A stretch of DNA of 64,000 nt. It comes from Spirosoma aerolatum. GTDB taxonomy: Bacteria > Bacteroidota > Bacteroidia > Cytophagales > Spirosomataceae. Shown in pieces: positions 54,140 through 61,943 of this stretch (positions within the stretch are counted from its first letter, which is position 1; each line of letters begins with the position of its first letter). The stretch spans positions 7,077,501 to 7,141,500 of the forward strand of contig NZ_CP020104.1 of NCBI RefSeq assembly GCF_002056795.1, read 5' to 3'. The notes beneath the pieces are model-generated. The model was not told the origin of the DNA, did not search any database, and worked only from the letters and a program-made list of their open reading frames with translations. Position numbers and translations under genes: made by a program.

Positions 54140-54694
54140 ATGAAAGTTCACTTAAGTGACGAAGAAATGATTCGCCACTACCTGCCCCAGCAGCCTAACC
54201 AATGTTTTGAAGCTCTTTACAACCGGTATGTAGGAAAGGTCTATCAGCAATGCCTATCGATGACCAACGACTCTGAGCAGGCTCAGGATTTCACACAAGA
54301 CATCTTTCTGAAGGCATTTCATAAGCTAGATGCTTTTCAACAGCGCTCAAGTTTTTCTACCTGGCTTTACTCCATTGCCTACAATTACTGTGCCGACCAG
54401 CTTCGACTAGCCCGGCGTATACCTACCACGGATTTAACGATCCATCTACAGGAAACCCAGGCCGATTATGGTGATACTCAACTTCATGAAGAGACCTTAC
54501 AACTCATGCGGGTTGCGATGGATCGGCTGACCGACAGTGAACGAAAGTTTTTACGCCTGAAATATGAAGATGGAATGAGTATCGATGATATTGCTCAGTT
54601 GTATAAGCTCAAGCCAAGTGCCGTTAAGATGCGGCTGAAACGTAGCCGTGAGCGTATACAAGCCATCTGTGCCTCGCAATTGAGCCTTTATTAA
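54140..54694 (+). CDS. ECF-type RNA polymerase sigma factor
   Basis: A 184-residue sigma-70-family protein of the ECF group. Region 2 (about residues 15-85) has FEALYNRYVGKVYQQCLSMT, the DFTQDIFLKAFHKLDAFQ segment (region 2.2) and SFSTWLYSIAYNYCADQLR (2.3-2.4). Region 4 (about 125-180) has LTDSERKFLRLKYEDGMSID and the helix-turn-helix IAQLYKLKPSAVKMRLKRSR. Regions 1.2 and 3 are absent, as in ECF factors. No anti-sigma gene is adjacent, so the partner, if any, lies elsewhere. It is 0.75 kb after the stressosome operon. A functional link is possible, but only position supports it. Confidence 0.93.
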   Translation: MKVHLSDEEMIRHYLPQQPNQCFEALYNRYVGKVYQQCLSMTNDSEQAQDFTQDIFLKAFHKLDAFQQRSSFSTWLYSIAYNYCADQLRLARRIPTTDLTIHLQETQADYGDTQLHEETLQLMRVAMDRLTDSERKFLRLKYEDGMSIDDIAQLYKLKPSAVKMRLKRSRERIQAICASQLSLY

Positions 54695-54705
54695 TTGCCA
54701 TTTAC

Positions 54706-54750
54706 AAAAAAGCACCAAAGCCCGGCATTACCGGGCTTTGGTGCTTTTTT
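54706..54750. terminator. strong bidirectional terminator after the sigma factor
   Basis: Perfect 20-bp arms AAAAAAGCACCAAAGCCCGG (54706-54725) and its complement (54731-54750) around a 5-nt loop, A/T runs on both ends. It lies between convergent genes ending at 54694 and 54763. Confidence 0.95.
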
Positions 54751-54762
54751 GTTCATCTAGGT

Positions 54763-55137
54763 TTATTGCATAGCAATAACCCGATTACTTTGCAGAACTG
54801 GTTTCGTTGACAAATTCACCTGTTTGCGGATACTGCCTTCGCTGGATTTTATCTCCAGTTCGTAATCGCCGTCGGTCAGTTCGTCTACGTTCAGTTTCAT
54901 CGCATACTTCTCTTCCTTCTTGCCAATGTTTTGCTCAAAAACAACCTGGTTGTTCTTGTTTTTCAATAAAACAACGACTGGAATAGGTGCTGATTTCTGA
55001 ACAGCCACCCGAATTTCATGATTGGCCGTAACATAGGCACTTGCATCGAAAGAAAGGCCTTTAGGGGTAGTAGGGTTCATTAACGCCGAAGCACTTACTA
55101 AGATTGACGCTGCGACTTTGCTCATTAGTGTTAACAT
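54763..55137 (-). CDS. small secreted beta-sandwich protein of unknown function
   Basis: A 124-residue exported protein. The N-terminus MLTLMSKVAASILVSASALM is a signal peptide (an ATG at 55125 also works). The mature part alternates short strands typical of a beta-sandwich: HEIRVAVQKSAPIPVVVLLK, NQVVFEQNIGKKEEKYAMKL, LTDGDYELEIKSSEGSIRKQ, then VNLSTKP. The D-G-x-Y-x-L/F-x-I pattern is common to small Ig-like domains of Bacteroidota surface proteins. No named family is claimed. It is monocistronic with a shared terminator. Confidence 0.72.
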   Translation of the reverse strand: MLTLMSKVAASILVSASALMNPTTPKGLSFDASAYVTANHEIRVAVQKSAPIPVVVLLKNKNNQVVFEQNIGKKEEKYAMKLNVDELTDGDYELEIKSSEGSIRKQVNLSTKPVLQSNRVIAMQ

Positions 55138-55568
55138 GGTAGTATTTGTGTTGTGTGTTTTGAATGTGTTGTTTACTGTGTTGCCTATATGAATCCAAAG
55201 GTTGTGCCAATTTAATTAACCATCTAAAAATCAGACTATTATCCGTCGTCCCATTTTTGGATAGTGTCCATAACTGGACAGGCCTCGTTCACTTGTGGAC
55301 AAAAGTAGTGGGTTGCCCTGTCCGGCTAAAAGCAAAACTTGACGAAGCGTCGGAATGGGTCAATAGGTTGTCGAAAATAGCCGATAAACGGAGAAGGCCC
55401 ATTCGGATCAGCGGCCTTGTTCAGGGCTCGATTACTTACCAAAATCAGCCAATCATCTGATTGCTATCATAAGTGCTGTGGCAGAATAGCCGTTGTTTTA
55501 CACGGTCATTTAACACGCAGGCGCTTTGCCCGACTGGTTCGCAGCGCATGCCAGCCTCTACTTCACTT
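55138..55568. other. 431-bp divergent intergenic region with an Fnr-like site
   Basis: No credible gene; an open stretch on the plus strand has no start context or family similarity. The region contains the dyad TGATTGCTATCA at 55458-55469 (listed separately). Confidence 0.5.
55458..55469. promoter_or_regulatory. Crp/Fnr-type dyad upstream of the first usp gene
   Basis: TGAT-TGCT-ATCA, the core of an Fnr-type site (TTGAT-N4-ATCAA) lacking the outer T/A pair. Its centre is 105 nt upstream of the ATG at 55569. The same core occurs at 60903-60914 and a related dyad at 61870-61889. Confidence 0.5.
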
Positions 55569-56387
55569 ATGAAAACGATTGTTCTTGCTACTGATTTTTC
55601 GGCGAATGCCAATCGGGTTGCTCAGTTTGCGGCCCAACTGGCAAATGAGCAAAAAGCCCGCCTTGTTCTTTTTCATGCCCTTCACCTCTGGCCCGATAAT
55701 CCGGCTAAAGAAGGCGACTTCCCCTTGTCGGTAAAAGCCATGCAGGCCAATAGTGAAAAGGCCTTAAACCATCTTGCCCAACAACTTGAAACGGATTTTG
55801 GCCTTACCATCCCGGTTGAGTGTGTTGCTCAGGAAGGGCATACTATGAACGCCATCCGGCAGTTTACCAAAGCCCAACGGGCTGATCTGCTCGTCATGTC
55901 GACGGTAGGTACGGCTCCGCAAAGTGCGCAGCTAATGGGCAGTATTGCCACCAATATGGTTGCCGAAACCGAAGTCCCGTTACTGTTGGTTCCACCAGGG
56001 ACAGCCTATGCTGGACTGAAAAACATCGTATTAGGTATTGACCTTGCGGTACCACCGAATGCGATTGCGCTGGAAACCGCCCTCACATTTGCCCGGGAGT
56101 TTGGCAGCGTCATCAACGTTCTCTGCATCAGCGAAACCCCGGCAGATCCTCAGGTGAAAGAGGGAGCCGAGCTCATTCGTCGACTGCTTAGTCAGCAACC
56201 GCATACATTGAGTATTGTCGAAGGGCAGGAAGTATACACAACCCTGCTTGACTTTTCGCACACCAACAAAGCGGATCTGATCATGATGCTTCCCCAAAGC
56301 CGAAGCTGGTTATGGCAGTTATTTTCGGAAGGCGAGACCCAACGCATGGCCCGCCTGACGGATTTGCCCTTACTGGCTATTGTTTAA
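55569..56387 (+). CDS. tandem universal stress protein (UspA family)
   Basis: A 272-residue protein of two Usp domains. Domain 1 (about 1-142) starts MKTIVLATDFSANANRVAQF and ends with MSTVGTAPQSAQLMGSIATN and TEVPLLLVPPG. Domain 2 (about 148-272) starts LKNIVLGIDLAVPPNAIALE and ends DLIMMLPQSRSWLWQLF with LPLLAIV. Usp proteins bind ATP or act as scaffolds in survival under starvation, hypoxia or oxidative stress. The glycine loop of domain 2 is not conserved. The ATG at 55569 fits the family start. It is 23 bp upstream of a lactate-dehydrogenase-like gene on the same strand and has an Fnr-like site upstream. Confidence 0.92.
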   Translation: MKTIVLATDFSANANRVAQFAAQLANEQKARLVLFHALHLWPDNPAKEGDFPLSVKAMQANSEKALNHLAQQLETDFGLTIPVECVAQEGHTMNAIRQFTKAQRADLLVMSTVGTAPQSAQLMGSIATNMVAETEVPLLLVPPGTAYAGLKNIVLGIDLAVPPNAIALETALTFAREFGSVINVLCISETPADPQVKEGAELIRRLLSQQPHTLSIVEGQEVYTTLLDFSHTNKADLIMMLPQSRSWLWQLFSEGETQRMARLTDLPLLAIV

Positions 56388-56410
56388 ATCGAACTCCGTT
56401 TCGCCACACG

Positions 56411-57406
56411 ATGAAAATTGCCTTTTTTAGCTACCAGCCGTTTGAACAGCCGTTTCTGGAATCGGCCAATCGGGCTACGCAACATCAACTGACGTTTATT
56501 CCTCAGGCGCTTTCTCCAGAAACGGCAATACTGGCGGCTGGTCACGACGCGATCTGTGTGTTTGTCCATGATCAGCTTAATGCGCCTACGCTTCAGCGCC
56601 TGGCCGATCTTGGTATCAAATTGGTGGCTTTACGCTGTACAGGATATAACCAGCTCGATGTAGAAATGGCCCAGCAACTAGGCATTCGGGTTTTACGAGT
56701 CCCAACTTACTCGCCCCACTCGGTAGCCGAACATACGGTAGCACTGCTAATGGCGCTGAATCGAAAAATACATCTGGCTTACCAGCGTACCCGAAAAAAT
56801 AACTTCACACTCGATGGCCTGCTGGGCTTTGATCTCTACGGAAAGCGGGTTGGCATTGTGGGTACTGGAAAGATCGGGGTCGCCTTTGCCCGAATTATGC
56901 TTGGTTTTGGTTGCCATGTGATTGCCTACGACAAGGTAAGGTCGGCGGTATTGCAACAGTTGGGTGTCGAATACCGGACACTGCCTGAGCTACTATCGGC
57001 ATCCGATATTATCTCGTTACATTGCCCACTTACTCCCGAAACGCATCATCTGATCAACAGCGATTCACTGAAGCTGATGAAAACGGGGGTTTACCTGCTC
57101 AATACCAGTCGGGGTGGCCTGATAGATACCTCAGCTGTGCTACATGCTCTGCAATCGGGCCGACTGGGAGCTTTGGGCATAGATGTATACGAACTTGAAG
57201 ATGACTTCTTCTTTGCCGATTGGTCGGAGAAACTCTTACCGGATTCAGCACTCAATACGCTGACCCATTTGCCGAATGTAGTGGTAACTTCTCATCAGGG
57301 CTTCTTAACCGAAGAAGCGCTTTCACAGATCGCTCAGGTAACCCTCAACAATCTCACTCATCCAGAGCAAGCGCACCCAGCAAACAGTTGCGTTGTAGTT
57401 GGTTAA
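56411..57406 (+). CDS. D-lactate dehydrogenase-like 2-hydroxyacid dehydrogenase
   Basis: A 331-residue NAD-dependent enzyme of the D-2-hydroxyacid dehydrogenase family. The substrate-side domain starts MKIAFFSYQPFEQPFLES. The NAD motif is GTGKIGVAFARIMLGFG with Asp in AYD downstream (NAD-specific). Active-site elements are ALRCTGYNQLDVEMA, the Arg in LLNTSRGGLIDT, Glu in DVYELEDDFFFADWSE and His in VVVTSHQGFLTEEAL. The D-V-Y-E-x-E and F-F-F-x-D segments are typical of fermentative D-LDH (LdhA). It would regenerate NAD by reducing pyruvate. Linkage to a Usp gene with an Fnr-like upstream site fits an oxygen-limitation role (inference). Confidence 0.9.
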   Translation: MKIAFFSYQPFEQPFLESANRATQHQLTFIPQALSPETAILAAGHDAICVFVHDQLNAPTLQRLADLGIKLVALRCTGYNQLDVEMAQQLGIRVLRVPTYSPHSVAEHTVALLMALNRKIHLAYQRTRKNNFTLDGLLGFDLYGKRVGIVGTGKIGVAFARIMLGFGCHVIAYDKVRSAVLQQLGVEYRTLPELLSASDIISLHCPLTPETHHLINSDSLKLMKTGVYLLNTSRGGLIDTSAVLHALQSGRLGALGIDVYELEDDFFFADWSEKLLPDSALNTLTHLPNVVVTSHQGFLTEEALSQIAQVTLNNLTHPEQAHPANSCVVVG

Positions 57407-57428
57407 TTAAACTAGTATAAGAGTGTAG

Positions 57429-57460
57429 AAACCAGTTCGGGCTTCCTGAACTGGTTTTTT
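57429..57460 (+). terminator. terminator after the lactate-dehydrogenase-like gene
   Basis: Arms AAACCAGTTC (57429-57438) and GAACTGGTTT (57448-57457), 9-nt loop, followed by TTT. It lies 22 nt after the stop. Confidence 0.85.
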
Positions 57461-57545
57461 ATGCTGAAACGACAATGGCGCTACAGGTAGGGCTGTTAAG
57501 TACTCTGGTTGGTTCTAATTTTAACCAACTTTTGTTTGGCCTCTT

Positions 57546-57576
57546 CCCCCCGCTCCCCCTTCAGGGGGCCGGGGGG
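57546..57576. repeat. C-run/G-run hairpin
   Basis: CCCCCC-GCT-CCCCC (57546-57559) faces GGGGG-CC-GGGGGG (57564-57576). It is similar to the element at 18378-18453 and lies between convergent genes. Confidence 0.6.
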
Positions 57577-57655
57577 TGAAACGCGGAACTTAAAAGCCCT
57601 GCCGCTACCGACCCTGTAGGCTGTAGCGGGATTATCAGGACGAAACTAGCTGTCT

Positions 57656-58051
57656 TTATAAGGCAGGCTGAGCGGCCAGGTACTGCCGTATGTCGTTTTT
57701 GAAGGCACGAAAATCAGTATGGAAGCTATCCATTTCTTCGCGTAAATACTGGTGGTTCAGACGGGTATCTTTATCCAGCACCTGATCGAACCGCACCCCC
57801 AAAGCGACCTGTTCATTCACTTCCTGAATCTCATTCAGCAACCGCTTGATCAAGCGTCGAAAATGGTGAAGCTGGCTAATTTCTGTTCGCCAGGTTTCGA
57901 CAGGCATCAACGTTGGGTCTATTGTTTCATCTAAGGTTCCCAGCAGATCTTCCCAAAAGTTCACCTCCTGAAGAGCCAGTTCCAGTTCGCTGCGCCAGAT
58001 CCGATGCAGCAGATGCACATCCGTGAGCTGACGATATTTGTCGGTTTTCAT
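57656..58051 (-). CDS. hypothetical helical protein (131 aa) in a usp operon
   Basis: A 131-residue, acidic, helical, coiled-coil-prone protein without cysteine: DVHLLHRIWRSELELALQEV, NFWEDLLGTLDETIDP, then HFRRLIKRLLNEIQEVNEQV and a C-terminal DFRAFKNDIRQYLAAQ. No family recognised. It is 7 bp downstream of the Usp gene on the minus strand and probably the last gene of that operon, so it is likely made under the same stress conditions. Confidence 0.7.
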   Translation of the reverse strand: MKTDKYRQLTDVHLLHRIWRSELELALQEVNFWEDLLGTLDETIDPTLMPVETWRTEISQLHHFRRLIKRLLNEIQEVNEQVALGVRFDQVLDKDTRLNHQYLREEMDSFHTDFRAFKNDIRQYLAAQPAL

Positions 58052-58058
58052 ACGTATA

Positions 58059-58934
58059 TTAGTCTAGGTAAGTGGCAAATGGTATTTTATCAAATTTCGA
58101 TGGCTGGTCTCGTAACGGGGCATCGTAAAGGGCAAGGAAGGGAACCGTAGGCTGAAAAGCCATTGTGCGGCTCACACTTTTGTGCCGGATAATGTCGAAT
58201 AAGCTTTTATGATGCGGCAGCATAACCAGCATATCGACCGTATGCATTTTCAGGTAGGTCCTGATGCCATGTAACACACTGTCGTCATAAATGGTGTAGG
58301 TATCCGTCTGCACTTCCTGAAAGGCGTCCAGTACATATTGACGCCCTAATGCAGATGTCCGGGTTTCGGGTTTTTCTGGATTTTCGATCGTTAGTACCGT
58401 CAGGTCAGCGTCTTTCCGACTCGCCAGATCGTTCAGTATGCGCAGCGACCGTGAATCGTTGACAGACCGATAATCGGTTGCCAGAACAATCGTTTTCGTA
58501 GGTCGGATAGGCGCCGACGCCGGAATAACCAGCACGTTTGTTTTCGCATCACGGACCAGATCGGTGGCTACACTTCCCAATAGTTCGCTCCATCCTGAAC
58601 CCGTAGCCCCTAGTACGACCAAATCATAAGGCTCTTTCACCAGCAGTTGATTCACAATAGCGGCTGGTGACCCCATCACGGCCATAGTTCGGTAGCTATG
58701 GTACGCAGGTGCTGATTGGCCAGTCATTTCGGCACGGAGTTGTTTGAGCAATTTTTCGGCCATCTGCCAGCGTTCGGCTAATAGCGTAGCACCAGCATAT
58801 TCCATATCGGGCTCAATGGGGCAGGCATACAGCAAACAAAAGTCGGCCGCTGTATCGTCGAAAAGGGCCTGGGTATACGCAATCGCATGTTGCGAGGCCG
58901 CTGAGAAATCGGTTAATAGAAGGATTTTATACAT
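58059..58934 (-). CDS. universal stress protein (UspA family, tandem)
   Basis: A 291-residue tandem Usp protein. Domain 1 begins MYKILLLTDFSAASQHAIAY and ends with the glycine segment VVLGATGSGWSELLGSVATD and TNVLVIPASAP. Domain 2 begins TKTIVLATDYRSVNDSRSLR and ends DMLVMLPHHKSLFDII with VPFLALYDA. Domain 1 keeps a G-x2-G glycine pattern before G-S, which may bind nucleotide; domain 2 does not. It belongs to a minus-strand run: PNPOx-like, membrane protein, LOG protein, this Usp and a hypothetical protein, with gaps of 30-90 bp. Confidence 0.92.
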   Translation of the reverse strand: MYKILLLTDFSAASQHAIAYTQALFDDTAADFCLLYACPIEPDMEYAGATLLAERWQMAEKLLKQLRAEMTGQSAPAYHSYRTMAVMGSPAAIVNQLLVKEPYDLVVLGATGSGWSELLGSVATDLVRDAKTNVLVIPASAPIRPTKTIVLATDYRSVNDSRSLRILNDLASRKDADLTVLTIENPEKPETRTSALGRQYVLDAFQEVQTDTYTIYDDSVLHGIRTYLKMHTVDMLVMLPHHKSLFDIIRHKSVSRTMAFQPTVPFLALYDAPLRDQPSKFDKIPFATYLD

Positions 58935-58985
58935 GATACGTCTTAAGAAATGACTCGGTAAGGTTCTATAGCAAAAACAACGCGC

Positions 58986-59759
58986 TCACACCCGTTCCAG
59001 CAACCACCATAAAGGCTTGCGCCGTTTAACAACCTTATAGTTTTGCTGAACATACGTCTGAATATGCCGCTGGGCTTCCGCTACATCGTCGGTTAAACAG
59101 ACATACTGTAAATCGTTCTGACTGATCGTTCCCGCCTGAATCATAGCCTGCATATACTCCAGCAAAGGCTGATAATAGTCGCGGCCCATCAAAACCACCG
59201 GAAACCGGTGAATTACGCCGGTTTGTACGAGCGTCAGCGTTTCAAATAGCTCATCCATCGTTCCCCAGCCACCAGGCATTACCACAAAAGCGTAGGAATA
59301 CTTCAGCAGGAGAACCTTCCGTACAAAAAAGAAGTCGATCGTAACGCCGGTGTGCAAATAGGGATTGGGCCGCTGCTCAAATGGCAGCCGGATGTTGCAC
59401 CCAACCGACCGGCCACCAGCCTCATACGCACCCCGATTAGCTGCCTCCATCAGCCCTGGTCCACCACCCGTCATCACCGTAAAGCCAAGCTCCCGAATGG
59501 CTCGACCAACCTGGCGCGCCAGGCTATAATAGGGGTGGTCCTCCTGAAAACGTGCTGACCCAAAGACCGTAACACATGGCCCCACAAAGTGCAGCGTCCG
59601 TAGCCCTTTCAAAAACTGCCAGCCAACCTGGACAATAAACCGGAGTTCCGACCGGCGATCTTTGGGCCCATCGAGCGCCTGAGTGAGTGCATTCGTCACC
59701 AGCGGTCGAATACGGTGCTGATCAGAGCGAGCCTGGGGAGGGGTTTCGGTTGGTATCAT
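58986..59759 (-). CDS. LOG family protein (TIGR00730 Rossmann fold)
   Basis: A 257-residue protein from ATG 59759. Core motifs are TVFGSARFQEDHPYYSLA, VMTGGGPGLMEAANRGAYEA and the phosphate-binding VMPGGWGTMDELFETLTLVQ, i.e. the PGGxGTxxE signature of lysine-decarboxylase-like LOG proteins. Family members remove ribose 5-phosphate from cytokinin nucleotides or other nucleoside monophosphates. The N-terminal 60 residues are an extension seen in the longer bacterial group. It sits within the usp operon and may handle damaged or signalling nucleotides under stress (inference). Confidence 0.9.
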   Translation of the reverse strand: MIPTETPPQARSDQHRIRPLVTNALTQALDGPKDRRSELRFIVQVGWQFLKGLRTLHFVGPCVTVFGSARFQEDHPYYSLARQVGRAIRELGFTVMTGGGPGLMEAANRGAYEAGGRSVGCNIRLPFEQRPNPYLHTGVTIDFFFVRKVLLLKYSYAFVVMPGGWGTMDELFETLTLVQTGVIHRFPVVLMGRDYYQPLLEYMQAMIQAGTISQNDLQYVCLTDDVAEAQRHIQTYVQQNYKVVKRRKPLWWLLERV

Positions 59760-59849
59760 GTTGACAAGAATTGCAAAAACAAACAAGCGTAATCAGCCTA
59801 AGAGCCCTACCATTCAGATAGCCATAACGCAGATCTGTAAACGTTCATC

Positions 59850-60350
59850 TTAATTAAAAGGCAAAGCCAATGTTCTGGTGGCTACTTCTTTCTTATTCAG
59901 TCGATTATTACCCCGTCGATAAAGCTGATAAAAAGCCATCGCCATGAGTAGGGTAGCCGGGAAAGCGGCTGAGAACCCAAGCGGAGTAATAGCCAGGCAG
60001 AAAATAATGCCACCCAGGCACCCAGCCCTAAACCAGTTGCCTTCCATAAACATCGATGCTGCGATAAGCAATTGACCTACAGCAATGCTTTGCACCATGG
60101 GTGTGATGATTGATTCAAAAGACCCCAGAATAAATCGACGGTACAATGGAATGGCGTAATCGGCAAAATCCTGATAAAGCCAGGGCGTCTCCAGCCCGGT
60201 ACGGGTATTGATGATAGCTGCTCCCAGGAAGAGTACAAAGAAGCCGATCCGCGCGACCAGCGGCCATCGAAAACTGGCGATCAACTGGAGCACCGACAGG
60301 CTATTGACAACTATGTACACGGTAATGATGGTGGTATCAAGCGCTTCCAT
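59850..60350 (-). CDS. membrane protein of unknown function (166 aa)
   Basis: A protein with four or five hydrophobic helices (about residues 5-30, 33-50, 80-105 and 112-142), one acidic residue-rich loop and a basic C-terminus (RRGNNRLNKKEVATRTL). Small residue patterns such as LFLGAAIINTRTGLETPWLYQDFADYA are visible but I do not recognise a family. It lies between PNPOx-like and LOG genes of the same strand, presumably in one transcript. Confidence 0.75.
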   Translation of the reverse strand: MEALDTTIITVYIVVNSLSVLQLIASFRWPLVARIGFFVLFLGAAIINTRTGLETPWLYQDFADYAIPLYRRFILGSFESIITPMVQSIAVGQLLIAASMFMEGNWFRAGCLGGIIFCLAITPLGFSAAFPATLLMAMAFYQLYRRGNNRLNKKEVATRTLALPFN

Positions 60351-60380
60351 GACTGTATGGATTAAAACAGGTTTTCGGTT

Positions 60381-60809
60381 CTACTCTTTTGTTTCACTAC
60401 GCCCCGTCTTACTCAGAATCCGAATCCGATACACAATCATGGGTTTCTCGATAACCGGCTCAGCGACCACTTCCTGAGTATATATGCGTGGGGCGACCCG
60501 CCCAGGCCCCAGGCGTTGCGCTACATACATCCGCTCATCACCTTCCAATTCCTCGTATTCCCCCTGTATTACCACACTTCGCCAGCAGGTTGGTGTAGTC
60601 ATTTCATCCACTTCAAAACATACTTTCGGATTTTGCCGAAGCAGATGCGTTTTAGTTCCTTCCCGCGTTTGGCCATAAATGGCCTGCCCATCGTAGAGAT
60701 AGGAAACCGGCAAAACCAATACCTGCCCATCAGCATAGCAGCCAATGCGTCCAAAGAACTGATTACGCAAGACAAAATCGGTCACTTCTGGCGATAAATT
60801 GTGTAACAT
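60381..60809 (-). CDS. pyridoxamine 5'-phosphate oxidase-like FMN-binding protein
   Basis: A 142-residue split-barrel flavoprotein: LRNQFFGRIGCYADGQVLVLP, VSYLYDGQAIYGQTREGTKT, NPKVCFEVDEMTTPTCWRSVVIQGEYEEL and a C-terminal Arg-rich strand. The pattern (G-R-I/L, P-V-S-Y, K-x-x-x-L-R-x-N-P-x-V-x-F/E-V-D, W-x-S-V) marks the nitroimidazole-resistance/PNPOx-like group, which binds FMN or F420 and reduces varied substrates. It is first of a five-gene minus-strand run and is divergent from a usp gene; the shared 191-bp gap holds an Fnr-like dyad. Confidence 0.88.
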   Translation of the reverse strand: MLHNLSPEVTDFVLRNQFFGRIGCYADGQVLVLPVSYLYDGQAIYGQTREGTKTHLLRQNPKVCFEVDEMTTPTCWRSVVIQGEYEELEGDERMYVAQRLGPGRVAPRIYTQEVVAEPVIEKPMIVYRIRILSKTGRSETKE

Positions 60810-60902
60810 GGCGCTCGTGGTTAGACCTATTCAATGGGTTTGGAATACCCAAAACTACAGGCTATACGGAAGGCATATACAGAGCGTCGTCAGGCAATCA
60901 GG

Positions 60903-60914
60903 TGATTATTATCA
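60903..60914. promoter_or_regulatory. Crp/Fnr-type dyad in the divergent PNPOx/usp promoter region
   Basis: TGAT-TATT-ATCA, Fnr-type core. Its centre lies 92 nt upstream of the usp ATG (61001) and about 100 nt upstream of the PNPOx-like ATG (60809), placing it to serve both directions. Confidence 0.5.
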
Positions 60915-61000
60915 GTGATGAAAATCAGCGCATTACACCTCATTGATCAGTACAAATCCGACCCTATCACCGTTGCTTTGATACGTATCTAAAACCACCA

Positions 61001-61834
61001 ATGAGTATGAACACGATTGTTGTCCCATCCGATTTAAGTACGGAAACCGATGTCGCCTTGTCTGTAGCTGTGGATATTGCCCGAACGTCCGGGGCCACCA
61101 TACAGCTCATTCATTCGGTTGTATACCCGTTGCCCGTACCTGCCTATGCCGAAGCGGCCACCATTGCCGTAAATCGTACGCTGGAGGAGTGTCAGGCCAT
61201 TGAGCAGGCAGCCAGAACTACACTAGAGCGCCTGGCTGCCAACGAAAAATACAAAGGTGTTACTATTGTGCCCGTCCTACTAACCAATGGCGAGGGTCTG
61301 GTTCATAACATTACTGAGCAGTCGGCCGACCTGATTGTGATGACGTCGGAAGGAGCAACAGGCCTGGAAGAGTGGCTGATTGGCTCCAACGCCGAAGCCA
61401 TTGTCCGGTATGCCAAATGCCCGGTATTGATTGTAAAGGAACCCATTGCTCATTTCCAGCCCGAGACCATTGTTTGCGGCATCGACATCGACGACCGACT
61501 GAAAGTAGCGCAGCATTACCCGTTCCAGATGGGGAAACAGGGCTTGCATCAATTTCTGTATGTGACTACGCCTTTGGATAATCATGTACCGGAGGGGGTA
61601 CATGACTGGGTCAGTGAATTTGCCCGCTCACAGAACATTGCCGGGTTCGATTTTGCCGTTCGACAGGCCCGAAACATCCCCGACGGAATCATCAACTATG
61701 CCGATGAGGTCAATGCCGATCTGATCGTTCTGTTCACTCACGGGTATAAAGGGCTTCGGCATTTGCTATCGGGTAGTGTAGCGGAAGATGTGCTCAACCA
61801 CTCAAAAAAGCCGGTACTGGTCATGCGTGTCTGA
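61001..61834 (+). CDS. universal stress protein (UspA family, tandem)
   Basis: A 277-residue tandem Usp protein; the start may be 61007. Domain 1 (about 1-145) begins MSMNTIVVPSDLSTETDVAL and ends DLIVMTSEGATGLEEWLIGS, NAEAIVRYAKCPVLIVKE. Domain 2 (about 150-277) begins ETIVCGIDIDDRLKVAQHYP and ends DLIVLFTHGYKGLRHLLSGS, VAEDVLNHSKKPVLVMRV. Both domains retain the G-x-x-G...G-S pattern before the final strand. It is divergent from the PNPOx/LOG/usp operon and upstream of the rhodanese gene, which has its own dyad. Confidence 0.93.
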   Translation: MSMNTIVVPSDLSTETDVALSVAVDIARTSGATIQLIHSVVYPLPVPAYAEAATIAVNRTLEECQAIEQAARTTLERLAANEKYKGVTIVPVLLTNGEGLVHNITEQSADLIVMTSEGATGLEEWLIGSNAEAIVRYAKCPVLIVKEPIAHFQPETIVCGIDIDDRLKVAQHYPFQMGKQGLHQFLYVTTPLDNHVPEGVHDWVSEFARSQNIAGFDFAVRQARNIPDGIINYADEVNADLIVLFTHGYKGLRHLLSGSVAEDVLNHSKKPVLVMRV

Positions 61835-61869
61835 ACAACTGGCCCCTAAAATTCCGATATATTCCTCAC

Positions 61870-61889
61870 TACGTGACATTTATCACGTA
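61870..61889. promoter_or_regulatory. perfect 7-6-7 palindrome, Crp/Fnr-type operator candidate
   Basis: TACGTGA-CATTTA-TCACGTA (61870-61889) is an exact dyad whose core TGA-N6-TCA is that of Crp/Fnr-family sites. Its centre is 64 nt upstream of the rhodanese ATG at 61944, a usual activator distance. Confidence 0.6.
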
Positions 61890-61943
61890 ATCACCCTTTA
61901 ACATTTCCGAACTTCACATCATCAAGTATAGCCATTAACAACC

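Noticed and set aside
54140..54694. The ECF sigma factor as the output of the stressosome
   Set aside because: It is a separate transcription unit 0.75 kb away with a converging gene between and no RsbV/RsbW-type partner; only proximity supports the link.
55164..55460. 98-codon plus-strand frame upstream of the first usp gene
   Set aside because: No start context, no recognisable composition, and it ends at the Fnr-like dyad; it is more likely leader or intergenic DNA.
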